A stretch of 64,000 nt of DNA from JAEUIX01 sp964611125 (GCA_964611125.1 CAZSZO010000006.1:62001-126000), one strand, 5' to 3'; shown: positions 1-9,907, counted from the stretch's first letter. The notes: generated from the letters alone by a model not told the origin. Translations and numbers: made by a program.

Positions 1-1
1 G

Positions 2-934
2 TTCGCCACCTCGGCCACGCTTGCGTTGACGGGCGATGCGGCCCTGACAGTCGGCGCCGCGAGTCGCGTGGATGCCGCGGGGCTCGCGTTTGGCTCAACG
101 GCCCGCGTCACGGTGGCGGGGACGGTGCAGTTCCCCGGCGCCGCGTTCACGAGCGTGCCGGCCGGGCTCATTCTCCAGCCGGGCGGGCGTGTGCTGAACG
201 GCACGACCAACGCCTTCGACGCTCTCAACACCATCCAGGGCAACGCCCAATACTCCCTCGGGGCGGGGCAATCGCAGACCCTCCTGGGCAACCTGACCAC
301 CCAGGCCTCGGGCAACCTGACCATCGGCGAGCGCGGGAGCACGAGCGTCGCGACGCTGAACATCCCCGGGAACTACACCCAGAACGGCTCGACGCAGCTC
401 AATAACGGCGTCTTGAACATCACCGGGGCGTACCAGCTCAACGGCGCCACCACCGGCAGCGGCTCGATCAACGCCGGGTCGGTTGTCATCGGGCCCGGCG
501 GGGTCCTCGGGCCGGGCAACTCGCCCGGGCGCGTCGACATCACCGGCGATGCGTCGGTGCTCGAGGGCAGCTCGTTCCAGCTCGAGATCGGCGGGCCTGA
601 TTCCGTCAACGGGCGCGGCGTGGTCAGCGACTTCCTCGATTTCCGCGGCGGGCTCGTGTTCGGTGAGCAGGCCGGCGGCTTCGCAGCAGGGACGCTTCAG
701 TATTCGTTCATCAACGCGTTCGAGCCGGAGATCGGCGATCGATTCGTGCTCGTGCACGTCGAGGGCTTGCTCGTCGGGACCTTCGCCCTGGTCGCCCCGC
801 TGAACACCGGCATCCAGGCCTCCGCCGCGTGGGAAGGGCAGGACCTGGTCCTGACCGTCACGGCGCTGCCGACGCCCGGCGCCGCGGGGCTGCTGGCGAT
901 GGCCGGGCTCGCGGCGGCCCGCCGACGCCGGTGA
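2..934 (+). CDS. Secreted beta-strand-repeat protein with PEP-CTERM-like tail (5' end outside window)
   Basis: The reading frame is open to the first base of the window, so the N-terminus is missing; the first internal start-like codon is the TTG at 26. The visible part is rich in Gly, Asn, Thr and Ser, with short repeated beta-strand phrases such as GSGSINAGSVVIGPGG and LGPGNSPG, typical of autotransporter-associated or PEP-CTERM surface proteins. The C-terminus has the order PTPGA, a hydrophobic stretch (AAGLLAMAGLAA) and a basic RRRR end, which fits a PEP-CTERM-type sorting tail recognised by an exosortase-like system. The protein is therefore probably exported. Its specific function is unknown. 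It converges on the kinase gene, with about 30 bp between the stops. Confidence 0.75.
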   Translation, partial: FATSATLALTGDAALTVGAASRVDAAGLAFGSTARVTVAGTVQFPGAAFTSVPAGLILQPGGRVLNGTTNAFDALNTIQGNAQYSLGAGQSQTLLGNLTTQASGNLTIGERGSTSVATLNIPGNYTQNGSTQLNNGVLNITGAYQLNGATTGSGSINAGSVVIGPGGVLGPGNSPGRVDITGDASVLEGSSFQLEIGGPDSVNGRGVVSDFLDFRGGLVFGEQAGGFAAGTLQYSFINAFEPEIGDRFVLVHVEGLLVGTFALVAPLNTGIQASAAWEGQDLVLTVTALPTPGAAGLLAMAGLAAARRRR

Positions 935-967
935 GTTTCCCGCTGGCCGCCGGTGTCCGGCTACTGG

Positions 968-3796
968 CTACTGGTGCTGAACCTCGCGCGGGCGGAACGG
1001 GAAGCCTTTGGCCCGCATCCGCTCGGCGTGTTCGTCCCCTCGGGCCCGCCATCGGGCGGCCTGCTCGACCCGGTCGGGGTCCGGCTGGACCCGGTCCCAG
1101 TCCACGTAAAGTTGCTCCAGCCGGCGCGCGGCGTGATAGGGGTAGTCGCGATCCTTCGTGTTGGAGTGACCGCACAGGGCTTCATAGGACTCGAGCAGCA
1201 TCCGCTCGGCCTCGCTGAACAGCCCGCGCTTGCCCAGGGCCTCACCCAGCATGTTGCGGGCGTGGGGCCGGGTCCAGCTTGAGTCGGGGTTGACCGATGG
1301 CGGCAGATCGAGCACGCGGCGCGTGAGCCGCTCGACTTCGTCGCCGTCGCCCCGGAGCTGCGCATACGGGGCCACGTTCAACAGCACCGCCGACAGCGTG
1401 GAGTCCGGCGCCAGGCCGCGCGGCGGGTCGTAGATCGACAGGCACTCGCGGAAGACCCGCTCGGCGCTGGCGTCGTCACCGGCTTTCTGCAGCGCGACGC
1501 CCCGCCGGTTGAGGGCCCCGACCACCGGCCCGCTGACGGCGCCGAACGTCTGGGTCGAGAGCTCCACCACGCGGGCCCAGCGGGCTTCAGCGGTGGGGAA
1601 GTCCCGGCGCGACTCGGCCAGCCAGGCGAGCATGTACTGGTTGTTAATCGAGGCCGGGCTCGCCGGGCCGATGGTCTCGCTGGTGATCGCCAGCGACTCG
1701 GAGTAGCAGCGTTCCGCGTCGTCATAGCGCCGCTGCATGTGGTACTGGGCCCCAAGCTGGGAGAGCGTCCGCGTGGTTTCGGGGTGCTTGGGGCCATAGG
1801 CGGCCTGGAAGCCCTCGAGGGCCTCAATCATGAGCGTGGCGCTGCCCTCGGGGTCGTGGGTGTTGATGGCTGTGTAGGACCGCAGCTCCGCCGCGTCCTT
1901 GGAGTGCGGACCGAAGAGCCGGTCGGCCAGGGCGATGGCCTCGCTGAGGGTGGCCCGCGCCTCATCGAGGCGCCCGTTCGCGGCCTGGATCCCCCCGAGC
2001 TCGCGCATGGCCCGGCAGAGCGAAGGGTGATCGGGCCCCGCGGCGCGGAAAAGCGCGACCGCCCGCGTGGCGAGCGCCTCCGCCTCCGGCACGCGGTGCT
2101 GGTTCAGCGCCAGCGCGGCCAGTTCGATCAGGCATTCGGCAGCGCCGGGGTGGGTCGGCCCCGAAACCCGCTCGCGCAGCTGCAGGGCCAGCTTCAGGTG
2201 CCGCTCGGCCTTCAGCGGTTGCCCGATGGTCACATAGCTCGATCCGATCGCCAGCCGGGCCGTGGCCTCCACGTCGGGCTGGTCGCGCAGCGAGCCGTTA
2301 TCGACCGCCGCGGCGCCCAGGTCCAGCACCTCGCGGACGGTCACATCGCGCCCGGTGCGGCCCTCCGGGCCCGCGCTCGAGAGCATCGAGCTCAGGAACT
2401 CGCTTGCGGATTTGTACTTGCGGGCATCGAGCGCGGCGGCCTCGCGGGCCTTTTCGGCCAGGGCGGTCGCCGCGACGGCCCGGTCGCGCTCGGTGCTGGC
2501 CTTGAGGAAGCCCGCGCCCAAGCCGGTCACGCCCACGCCCATCGCCAGCACCATCAGCGCCGCGCCGGCCACCAAGCCGCGTCGCCTCGACACGAACTTG
2601 CGCAGGCGGTAGCTGGTTGTCGGCGGCCCCGCCAGCACCGGCTCGCCCCGCAGGTAGCGCTCGATGTCGGCCGCGAAGGCCTCGGCCGAGTCGTACCGGC
2701 GCGACGGGGCCTTGTCGAGGGCCCGCATGACGATCCAATCCAGCTCGCGGCGCAGGGCCCCGGCCAGGCGGCCCGGCTCCATGCCACGCCGGTCGGCCAG
2801 CTCGACCAGCCTGGCGCCGTTGTTGGTCGTCACGCGCGTGCTGGGGGCGGGCGGCTGATCCTCGCGGATGATCCGGCGCATCTCGTCGAACGAGGCGCTC
2901 CGCAGGCGGTCACCGCCGAAGGGTGTCGCGCCGGTGAGGATCTCGTAGAGCACCACCCCCAGGGAATAGACGTCAGTGCGTGTATCCAGGTCCATCGCGC
3001 CCGCCGCCTGCTCGGGCGACATGTAATCGGGCGTGCCCAGCAACTGAAAGAACTGCGTGTAGGCCGAGACCGGGGTCAGGCCACCCGACGCGGCCTTGGC
3101 GATGCCGAAGTCGATCACCTTCGGCGCCGGGCGCCCGTCGCTCAGGGTCACCAGCACGTTCCCCGGCTTGAGATCGCGATGAATGATCCCCTTCTGGTGG
3201 GCGTGCTGCACGGCCCGGCACACCGCGACAAACAGCTCCAGCCGCTGCGCAATCGAGAGCTTCGCCTCGTCGCAGTACTCCCCGATCGGCCGGCCCTTCA
3301 CCAGCTCCATCACGAAGTACGGCCGGCCCGTCGCCGTCGCCCCGGCGTCGATCACCCGCGCGATCCCCGGGTGCTCCATGATCGCCAGGGCCTGCCGCTC
3401 GGCCTCGAACCGGGCCACCACCGCCTGGGTGTCCATCCCCAGCTTCACGATCTTGATCGCCACGCGCCGCCGGATCGGCTCGGTCTGCTCCGCCACGAAG
3501 ACCACGCCGAAGCCGCCCTCGCCGATCCGCTCCAGCAGCCGGTAGCGCCCGATCATCTCGCCGGGCTTGTGGTCGATCGCCGCCGCCGCGGCTTCGAGGG
3601 AGAGGGTCGGCCCGCTGGTCCCGCCCACGCCCCCCTCTTCAGCCTGCTCAGCCTCATGCGCGTCCAGGAGCGAGCGCACTTCGCCATGGGCCGCCGGGTC
3701 GTCGGCGCGCAGGCGAGCCAGAGCTTCGGCCCTTTCGCCGGGTGGGCGCTCCGAGAGGTCGGCGAAGATCTGCTTGATGCGGTTCCAGTCGGTCAT
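968..3796 (-). CDS. Membrane Ser/Thr protein kinase with C-terminal TPR domain
   Basis: Hanks-type kinase of 942 residues. The kinase domain (about 84-385) has the glycine loop IGEGGFG (91-97), the ATP lysine in VAIK (115), the catalytic HRDLKPGN (Asp208) and DFG (Asp229-Gly231). One membrane helix follows at about 407-431. The region after it is TPR-like (repeated 42-residue helical pairs, for example the HPGAAECLIELAALALNQH stretch) and would lie outside the cytoplasm. The reading frame is open further upstream, but ATG 3796 (MTDWNRIKQIF) is preferred. It matches the usual N-terminus of planctomycete kinases and overlaps the stop of the upstream sigma factor in ATGA. It probably acts in signalling from envelope to cytoplasm with that sigma factor; the substrate is unknown. 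Confidence 0.92.
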   Translation of the reverse strand: MTDWNRIKQIFADLSERPPGERAEALARLRADDPAAHGEVRSLLDAHEAEQAEEGGVGGTSGPTLSLEAAAAAIDHKPGEMIGRYRLLERIGEGGFGVVFVAEQTEPIRRRVAIKIVKLGMDTQAVVARFEAERQALAIMEHPGIARVIDAGATATGRPYFVMELVKGRPIGEYCDEAKLSIAQRLELFVAVCRAVQHAHQKGIIHRDLKPGNVLVTLSDGRPAPKVIDFGIAKAASGGLTPVSAYTQFFQLLGTPDYMSPEQAAGAMDLDTRTDVYSLGVVLYEILTGATPFGGDRLRSASFDEMRRIIREDQPPAPSTRVTTNNGARLVELADRRGMEPGRLAGALRRELDWIVMRALDKAPSRRYDSAEAFAADIERYLRGEPVLAGPPTTSYRLRKFVSRRRGLVAGAALMVLAMGVGVTGLGAGFLKASTERDRAVAATALAEKAREAAALDARKYKSASEFLSSMLSSAGPEGRTGRDVTVREVLDLGAAAVDNGSLRDQPDVEATARLAIGSSYVTIGQPLKAERHLKLALQLRERVSGPTHPGAAECLIELAALALNQHRVPEAEALATRAVALFRAAGPDHPSLCRAMRELGGIQAANGRLDEARATLSEAIALADRLFGPHSKDAAELRSYTAINTHDPEGSATLMIEALEGFQAAYGPKHPETTRTLSQLGAQYHMQRRYDDAERCYSESLAITSETIGPASPASINNQYMLAWLAESRRDFPTAEARWARVVELSTQTFGAVSGPVVGALNRRGVALQKAGDDASAERVFRECLSIYDPPRGLAPDSTLSAVLLNVAPYAQLRGDGDEVERLTRRVLDLPPSVNPDSSWTRPHARNMLGEALGKRGLFSEAERMLLESYEALCGHSNTKDRDYPYHAARRLEQLYVDWDRVQPDPDRVEQAARWRARGDEHAERMRAKGFPFRPREVQHQ

Positions 3797-4473
3797 GTCG
3801 GCGCGGCCGGTGGGGGGGATGGGGCGGAGGGTGAGGTGGGTGAAGGGTGTGGTGGGCGGTCGCCGGCCCGTTGCTCGTCCAGATAGCGCCGCAGCCACGC
3901 CCGGGCGACGGTCCAGTCCCGCCGCACCGTGCGGTCTGAGATGCCTAGCGCCAGGGCCGTCTCCTGCTCGGTCAGCCCGGCGAAAAAGCGCAGCCGCACC
4001 ACGCGGGCCAGCTCCGGGTCCATGGCATCCAAGCGCCCAAACGCCTCGTCGACGGACAAGATTTCCTCGGGATCCTCGTCCGCCGCCAGATCGACGAGGT
4101 TCAGACGGGCCCGCCGATGCGGGGCGCCTTCCCCAGCCCCTCCGCTCCCGCCCCGTTTCAGGCGGGCCTTGGCCCGGGCATGGTCGACCAGGATGCGCCG
4201 CATCGCCTCCGCCGCGGCCGCGAAGAAGTGCCCGCGGCTGCGCCACTCGATGTTCGCCGAGCCCACCAGCCGGGCATAGGCCTCGTGCACCAGCGCCGTC
4301 GCCTGCAAGGTGTGCCCGGCGGGCTCGGCGCGGAGGCGAAGCTCGGCCAATCGGCGGAGATGGTCGTAGACGACCTCGAGCAACCGGCCAGCGGAAGCAG
4401 GGGCCCCGTCGGGCCCAGGCGGCCCGGACAGCAACTGGGTCACAGGTTCGGGATCGGGCGGGCCGTCAGCCAT
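3793..4473 (-). CDS. ECF-type RNA polymerase sigma factor
   Basis: About 226 residues from the ATG at 4473 (MADGPPDPEP). Region 2 is seen around LLEVVYDHLRRLAELRLRAE and the HEAYARL segment. Region 4 is the C-terminal helix-turn-helix around LTEQETALALGISDRTVRRDW. The spacing fits the short ECF families common in planctomycetes, which sit beside Ser/Thr kinases in place of a classical anti-sigma factor. The stop overlaps the kinase start by 4 bases (ATGA at 3793-3796), so the two are almost certainly co-transcribed and translationally coupled. An upstream in-frame ATG at 4557 adds 28 residues that do not look like the family. By inference, the kinase controls this sigma factor or its promoter output. 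Confidence 0.9.
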   Translation of the reverse strand: MADGPPDPEPVTQLLSGPPGPDGAPASAGRLLEVVYDHLRRLAELRLRAEPAGHTLQATALVHEAYARLVGSANIEWRSRGHFFAAAAEAMRRILVDHARAKARLKRGGSGGAGEGAPHRRARLNLVDLAADEDPEEILSVDEAFGRLDAMDPELARVVRLRFFAGLTEQETALALGISDRTVRRDWTVARAWLRRYLDEQRAGDRPPHPSPTSPSAPSPPPAAPT

Positions 4474-4556
4474 GGGATGATCTCGGGCTTTCGCCGGCAG
4501 ATGGTACCCGGCGGCCGCCGCGTGCCGCGTTTTCGCTGGGGCCTCGCCAAAACGCA

Positions 4557-4591
4557 CCGCGGCGCCGACAGGGATGTCGTCGGCGCCGCGG
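4557..4591 (-). terminator. Hairpin terminator candidate after the 4672-6735 gene
   Basis: A perfect 13-bp inverted repeat (CCGCGGCGCCGAC and its complement) encloses a 9-base loop. On the minus strand it is followed by TGCGTTTTGG, a short T run. It lies between the stop of the secreted protein gene and the ECF sigma gene. Confidence 0.5.
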
Positions 4592-4671
4592 CTTCGTCAG
4601 GACGGGATTCGTCAATGCCCCCGGGGGTCAGCCGCGCGCGGGGGGGGGAGGGGGTAGCCGGGCGAGTCGCG

Positions 4672-6735
4672 TCAGTTGCACCCGCCGAAGTACGCCGAGA
4701 TGTAGTCCGAAAGGTCGTCAGGGTCGGTGAACGAGTCGCCGTTCCAGTCAGCGCGGTCGCAGGGGGGCTGCGAGAAGTAGCAGGCGATGTAGTCCGAGAG
4801 GTCGTCGGGGTCGAGGACGCCGTCGCCGTTGTAGTCGGCGACGCACACCTGCTGGCAGGCGCCGATTCCCAGGACAAACCGGCCCGAGTTGGTCCCGAAC
4901 CCGGCGACCCGGATGCGATACGCCTGGCCCGCGACGACGCTCACGACCAACTGCGAGGTGAGGTCGCCCGCGCTGAGGTTGACATCGTCGTTGCAGGCGA
5001 TCGCCTGGCTCCCGCAGGCGTCGGGGTGGACCGACAGCACGGTGTCGAACGACGACCCGGCGGTGTTGATGATCATCTGACCGGTGCAGCTGGCCACGAA
5101 GCGATACCACGCCGAGTTGCCCTTCGCCGGGTTGCAGTCGCTGAGGGTGAGATCGCCGGGCCCGGCGTAGTTGTCGCTGAAGATCGTCTGGGCGCCGGAG
5201 ATCTCCGTCGCCGCGGCGCAGACGGTGTTGGGCAGGGGGAGCAGGGCCCGGGCCGCCGCGTAGCGGACGGCGCCGCCCAGGCCGTCGGAGGCGAAAGTGA
5301 CGAAGCGGCCATTGCTCGAGATGGTGGGCTGGATGCTCGGGGAGAGGATCTCATCGCCGCCGGCCCTCACGCTGGCGCGGGTCAGCCGCTCGGAGGTGCG
5401 GTCGAAGACGAAGACGTCCTGCTGGGCGTTCTGGTCGGCGCACCCGAAGAGCGAGCAGGCGAAGTTGGTCGCGGTCGACGCGAAGGCCACGTACCGGCCG
5501 TCATCGCTCACCGAGGGGCTGCTGCTGCTGTCATTGAGGAAGACGACGCCATCGGGCAGCACGAAGGGGTTGAAGGTGCGCGAGGCGTTGTCGAAGGCGA
5601 CGTGACCGGCCTGGTCAAAGGCGCCGTTTGCGTCGCTGTCGCGGTCCTTCACGATGATGTTGGCGGCGCTGGTGTTGCAGGGCGCCAGGTTGTTGGCCGA
5701 CGAGACGAAGGCGATGAAGCGGCCGTTGCCCGAGATGCTGGGGTTGGAGTTGGAGCCGTCGGGCTGCCCGCCGCCGATGGGCTCGGAGACGCGCACGTTG
5801 AAGGTGTCGGTGAACATGTCGCGGACGAAGATCTCCTGGTTGCCGACTGAGTCGCTGAAGACCATGAACTGCGAGAGGCTCTGGAACGCCACCCACCGAC
5901 CGTCGGCGGAGATCGACGGGTTGCTGCTCGTGCCGTCGCCGGTCTGCCCGACGAACTGGCCGCTGATGCGCTTGCTCACGAGCTTGGTCACCGCCGCGTC
6001 GGGCGAGCCGCCCGACTCATCGAAGTTTCCGTCGTTATCGGCGTCGCGATCGCGCCAGTAGACGTTCGTGAAGGCCGTCGGATCGGCGGTGAAGCCGTAC
6101 TGCGACTGCCAGGCGATGTACCGGCCGTTGGCCGAGATCACGCCGTTCTGGCTGAAGTGGTCGCAGATGTCATTGGGGCAGGGGCCGTTGCCGGGGGCCT
6201 CGTTGCTCGACAGGCTGACCCGGCGGGTGCGGGTGCGGCCCGCGCCCGCCTCATCGAAGATGCCGTTGCCGTCGGCGTCGCGGTCGCGGATGAACACGTC
6301 CTCGACGCCGTTGGTGTCGTTGGCGATCAGGTTGGTGGCCGACGAGCTGAAGATGATGAACCGGCCATTGTCGGACATCACCCGCTGCCCGCCGGTGACC
6401 ACCGATGAGGCGTCGTTGGCCTCGGTCGCCGCCTGCGACGGGTCGGGCACGTTCACACGCACCGTGGTGTTGGTCCACAGGTCGCGGACGAAGACGTCCT
6501 GGCGGCTGTTGGCGTCGCCTGTCACCAAGTTGCTGGCGATGCTGTTGAACACCATCCAGCGGCCGTTGGGGGTGATGTACCCGCTGCCCGACGACAGGTT
6601 CCCCAGGGCGCCGCCCGTTGCGAGGCTGGGGTTGCTTGCGAGCGAGACGATCTCGGTGTTCTGGGCCAGAGTGGTCCCGGCCAGGGCCATCAGGGCCAGT
6701 GCGGACGAAGTGACAGCCAGACAGGTGCGGTGCAT
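4672..6735 (-). CDS. Secreted WD40/TolB-like beta-propeller protein with C-terminal dockerin-like repeats
   Basis: 687 residues, starting with a signal peptide (MHRTCLAVTSSALALMALAG...LAQ). Repeated blades with the phrase GRxxxFxSxAxNL (for example NGRWMVFNSIASNLV and DGRYVAFASTATNF) are PD40/TolB-type propeller repeats. Between them are several Ca-binding-like DRDADGNG motifs. A region at about 500-620 with paired cysteines precedes the C-terminus. There, two copies of a dockerin-like motif (NGDGVLDPDDLSDYI and NGDSFTDPDDLSDYI) end in a Cys. The start has a GGAG ribosome site 7 bases upstream. The same C-terminal module occurs on four other proteins in this window. It is likely exported and anchored or assembled on the cell surface; no enzyme activity is visible. 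Confidence 0.85.
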   Translation of the reverse strand: MHRTCLAVTSSALALMALAGTTLAQNTEIVSLASNPSLATGGALGNLSSGSGYITPNGRWMVFNSIASNLVTGDANSRQDVFVRDLWTNTTVRVNVPDPSQAATEANDASSVVTGGQRVMSDNGRFIIFSSSATNLIANDTNGVEDVFIRDRDADGNGIFDEAGAGRTRTRRVSLSSNEAPGNGPCPNDICDHFSQNGVISANGRYIAWQSQYGFTADPTAFTNVYWRDRDADNDGNFDESGGSPDAAVTKLVSKRISGQFVGQTGDGTSSNPSISADGRWVAFQSLSQFMVFSDSVGNQEIFVRDMFTDTFNVRVSEPIGGGQPDGSNSNPSISGNGRFIAFVSSANNLAPCNTSAANIIVKDRDSDANGAFDQAGHVAFDNASRTFNPFVLPDGVVFLNDSSSSPSVSDDGRYVAFASTATNFACSLFGCADQNAQQDVFVFDRTSERLTRASVRAGGDEILSPSIQPTISSNGRFVTFASDGLGGAVRYAAARALLPLPNTVCAAATEISGAQTIFSDNYAGPGDLTLSDCNPAKGNSAWYRFVASCTGQMIINTAGSSFDTVLSVHPDACGSQAIACNDDVNLSAGDLTSQLVVSVVAGQAYRIRVAGFGTNSGRFVLGIGACQQVCVADYNGDGVLDPDDLSDYIACYFSQPPCDRADWNGDSFTDPDDLSDYISAYFGGCN

Positions 6736-6898
6736 AAGCGACTCCAGTGGGTTCTGAGTGGGCCGCTTGCATCCAACCCCAGCACATGAAGCGGGGGGGT
6801 TGCAAGCGGTTACCGGTCAATGCGCCGCCTGCGGGCGCACTGGCTCATCGCGCCGCAATTTCTTTGACCTGAGGAGTTCCCCTCGATCCGGGGCGGTG

Positions 6899-9800
6899 TT
6901 AGGGCGCGGGGGTGGGGGCGGGGGTGGGGGCGGGCTGAACCGGCGCCGCCGTGCGAGCTACACCCATGCCGATCGCGAAGGCGTGCACGCCCTCGGTCGT
7001 CGGCAGCAGCCTGATCTTGTTCACCGCGTTGCCGAACTTCACCGGCGTCCACGTCGCCCCGCCGTCGATGGTCTGAAATCCGCCCGGCACGGCGCCCACC
7101 CAGCCGCGCCGCTCATCCACAAAGGCAATCCCGAACTGCCGCACCTTCGCATCGTCCACCAGCGGCAGTTCCGACCACGTCGCCCCGCCATCGGTGGTCT
7201 TGGCGACAAACCGCTGGCTGGCGCTGGCGTCGGGGTTGTACGACTGAATGGTCACATACCCCACCTGGCGGGTCGGGAAGGCGATCTTCCACGTCAACTC
7301 GAACGGCCGGGCTGAGACGTAGGCCTGCTTCCAGGTCTTTCCCGCGTCGGCGGTGGTCAGGATCAGGGCTCGCGACTCCGCGACATTTGCGTCGGTCGCC
7401 GCGGCGATCACCCCGTTCTGGCGATCAAAGAAGTGCACGTCAAAGGCCATCGCCGCGTCGTTCTTGAGATCGATCTGCGACCACGTCTTGCCGAGATCGT
7501 CAGAGAAGACCATCGTTGCGGGGCCGCCCACGCGTCCGACGCCGACAATCCGCACCCGCTCATCGAGGTTCCCCGCGTTGACGAACTTCTCGCGCAGCAC
7601 CTCCAGGGCGCAGAGTCCGACCACCGGCGGGCCGTCGATGGCCTGGACCGGCGTCCACGTTTCGCCGCCATCGTCGGTGCGGTAGAGCGGCGTTGCATCG
7701 CTGACATTCGGGAAGTAGCCCGGGCCGATATTCCCCGCCAGCCCGATCCGCTCATCGACAAACGCGATGCAGCGGAAGTAGGTCCCCGGCTTGTGCAGCT
7801 TCAGCGTCCAGGTGTCGCCGCCGTCGGTGGTCTTGAAGATCTTCCCCGCGCCGTTGACGTACCAGCCGGTCGTCGGCGTGATGAAGAAGACGTCGTCCTG
7901 CTTGCCGGGGTGGGACTCGGTCTTGAGCATCCGCCACGCGGGCAAGCTGCCGTCGGCCGCCGCCGCGGGGGTTGCCGTTGCGTCGGGGGTGGGGGGGGCG
8001 GGGGGAGCGGGGGGGGCGGCGGGGCGGGCGGCGCCCGGAGCGCGGCGGAGCGTGGCCTTCTGGATCGACACCGGCGCCCACGTGCCGACCTCGGGCACGC
8101 CGTCCTTTCCACCAGTCTTGCCGCCCTGAGCGTCCAGGGTCGTGAGCAGCTCGACGCTGATCCGCTCGTCGGTCCCGCCGGCGCCCTCCAGCCGTTGCCG
8201 CGAGACGATCCGGTTGCCATCGACCACGAAGTGCGAGTACAGCGTCCCGTCGAAGCACCGAGCCTCCAGCACGATGCCGTTTCCCTCGTCAATGGCGAAG
8301 CGGCCCTCCGCGGCGTCCTTGACAATCAGCGTGTACGGCCGCTCCTGGCGCCCCGCCGCGCCCTCGTAGATGATCGTCCAGGTGAATCGGTCGGGCTTGT
8401 CGGTCGGCGCGATCGCCAGCTCCATGGTGAAGTTCTGGGCCCGTTTCCCATCGCCGCTGGTGGCGTCGCCCCGCCACCGACCTACCCACGCCTGCGGAAA
8501 GGCGGGCTGCGCCGCGCTGGCTTGGGGAGTGGGGGGTGCGGGCGGGGCCTCGGGCTCGGGGGCCGCAGTGCGACCCTCAACCTGGTTGATCCAGCCCAGC
8601 ACCGCCCGCGGGAGCGATCCGTCCCACTCCCCTCGACCCATGGCGGTGAGGCTCGCCTTCAGGTCGGGATGGACGGTGAACCCGTGATCGGCGTTGGCCA
8701 GCGTCAACGCCGCGCCCTGGCCCGGGCTCCGCCCGTTCACGATCCGTGCGATCAACTCGTGGTCGGCCCCTGAGGTCACCCAGTCGTACTCACCGTGGAT
8801 CGCCAGCACCCGCCCGCGCGACTTTTCCCACGCCTGGGCCAGGTTCAGGTCCTGAAGCTGGTGGAAGAACGAGGCGTGCCGGCTGGAGATGTGCGTGGCG
8901 TCGACCGACGGGTCGTCGGTCTTGAGCTCCGGGAATCGGGCCCAGACGTCGCCGGGCGTCTTCCTGTCGATCAGGATCGTCGCGCTGCTCTTGGCCTCGC
9001 CCTGGAGGGCTTCGTTGATGTCCCCTTCCGTGGCCCCGGCCAGGCCCAGCTGGCGGCGCACGTTCTCGAGCTGGTACTCAAACCATGTGCGCGCCAGCGT
9101 GCCGTAGACGATCGTCCCGCCTACCGGCTGCTCAGCCGTCAGATACGGCGCGATCACCCCGCCCATCGAGTGCCCGAAGATGTAGATCCGGTCAGGGTCG
9201 ACGCTCCCCAGCGTGCGGAGCTGCCCAAGGGCCGCCCTGCATCCTTCAAGCTCAGTTGCGAAGTCGATTTCCTCGCAGCGCGGGCCCTCCGAATCGCCCA
9301 GGCCCGGCTTGTCGACCCGAAGCGTCACGAAGCCCGCCTTGGCCATCGCGTGCACCAGGCGGGTGTCGACGGCGTCGGCCGCCTGCGGCCGGTCGATCGA
9401 CGCGCAGTAGATCCCCTGGATGAAGAAGAACGCCGGCGAGCGGCCGTCACGGGCCAGCGGTGTCTCGCGCGGCTCGGTGATGATCGTCCGCAGCCGGTAG
9501 CCCCCCGGGTGGGCCACGCTTGAGTACGTCACCACGCTCCCTTCGACCGTCTCCACCGGGACTGCGTCGGGCGCCACCCGGACCGTCTTCTCCTCACCCG
9601 CGCGCTCGAGCTTGAGCTCCACCTCCCGCCCCGCCCGGGCGGAGCGCATCGCCTCGGTCAGATCCGCATGCGACGCGATCCGCTGGTCGCCAACGGCGAT
9701 CAGCCGGTCCCCCACGCTCACTCCGGCCCGGTCCGCCGGGCCTGTGGGCCTGACCAGCAGCACCCGCACGCCGCCCTCCGGGGCCGGCCGCACCGAGATC

Positions 9801-9907
9801 CCAATGGCTCCGCGCCGCGGGAGGTCATCCTGAGCGATCGCCCCCAGGCACGTGATGGCCAGGACGAGGGTCGGGGTGAGCCAGCCAAGCGTGCTGCGGA
9901 TGTTCAT
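6899..9907 (-). CDS. Secreted multidomain protein: PDZ, alpha/beta hydrolase, lipocalin-like and Ycf48-like propeller
   Basis: 1,002 residues with an N-terminal signal peptide (cleavage near AIAQ, about 25). A PDZ domain (about 33-112, GVRVLLVRPTGPADRAG) is followed by an alpha/beta hydrolase (about 130-450) with the nucleophile elbow GHSMGG (Ser247), a likely acid in HGEYDWV and a His in NADHGFTVH. A proline-rich linker leads to a beta-barrel-like region (about 470-610). The C-terminal third repeats TTDGGxTW and FxDxxxGxxxG, the signature of Ycf48/BNR-type propellers. The tail is (PTPA) repeats. The combination suggests a periplasmic esterase or peptidase with substrate-binding modules; the substrate is unknown. 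The order of four such domains is unusual. Confidence 0.85.
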   Translation of the reverse strand: MNIRSTLGWLTPTLVLAITCLGAIAQDDLPRRGAIGISVRPAPEGGVRVLLVRPTGPADRAGVSVGDRLIAVGDQRIASHADLTEAMRSARAGREVELKLERAGEEKTVRVAPDAVPVETVEGSVVTYSSVAHPGGYRLRTIITEPRETPLARDGRSPAFFFIQGIYCASIDRPQAADAVDTRLVHAMAKAGFVTLRVDKPGLGDSEGPRCEEIDFATELEGCRAALGQLRTLGSVDPDRIYIFGHSMGGVIAPYLTAEQPVGGTIVYGTLARTWFEYQLENVRRQLGLAGATEGDINEALQGEAKSSATILIDRKTPGDVWARFPELKTDDPSVDATHISSRHASFFHQLQDLNLAQAWEKSRGRVLAIHGEYDWVTSGADHELIARIVNGRSPGQGAALTLANADHGFTVHPDLKASLTAMGRGEWDGSLPRAVLGWINQVEGRTAAPEPEAPPAPPTPQASAAQPAFPQAWVGRWRGDATSGDGKRAQNFTMELAIAPTDKPDRFTWTIIYEGAAGRQERPYTLIVKDAAEGRFAIDEGNGIVLEARCFDGTLYSHFVVDGNRIVSRQRLEGAGGTDERISVELLTTLDAQGGKTGGKDGVPEVGTWAPVSIQKATLRRAPGAARPAAPPAPPAPPTPDATATPAAAADGSLPAWRMLKTESHPGKQDDVFFITPTTGWYVNGAGKIFKTTDGGDTWTLKLHKPGTYFRCIAFVDERIGLAGNIGPGYFPNVSDATPLYRTDDGGETWTPVQAIDGPPVVGLCALEVLREKFVNAGNLDERVRIVGVGRVGGPATMVFSDDLGKTWSQIDLKNDAAMAFDVHFFDRQNGVIAAATDANVAESRALILTTADAGKTWKQAYVSARPFELTWKIAFPTRQVGYVTIQSYNPDASASQRFVAKTTDGGATWSELPLVDDAKVRQFGIAFVDERRGWVGAVPGGFQTIDGGATWTPVKFGNAVNKIRLLPTTEGVHAFAIGMGVARTAAPVQPAPTPAPTPAP

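Noticed and set aside
1739..3886. Long plus-strand ORF (715 residues) opposite the kinase gene
   Set aside because: It is Arg/Gly/His-rich, lacks any domain and lies antisense to a clear kinase-TPR gene; long shadow ORFs are expected at this GC content. The same applies to 17487-19067, 21914-24244, 42235-44829 and 60301-62802.
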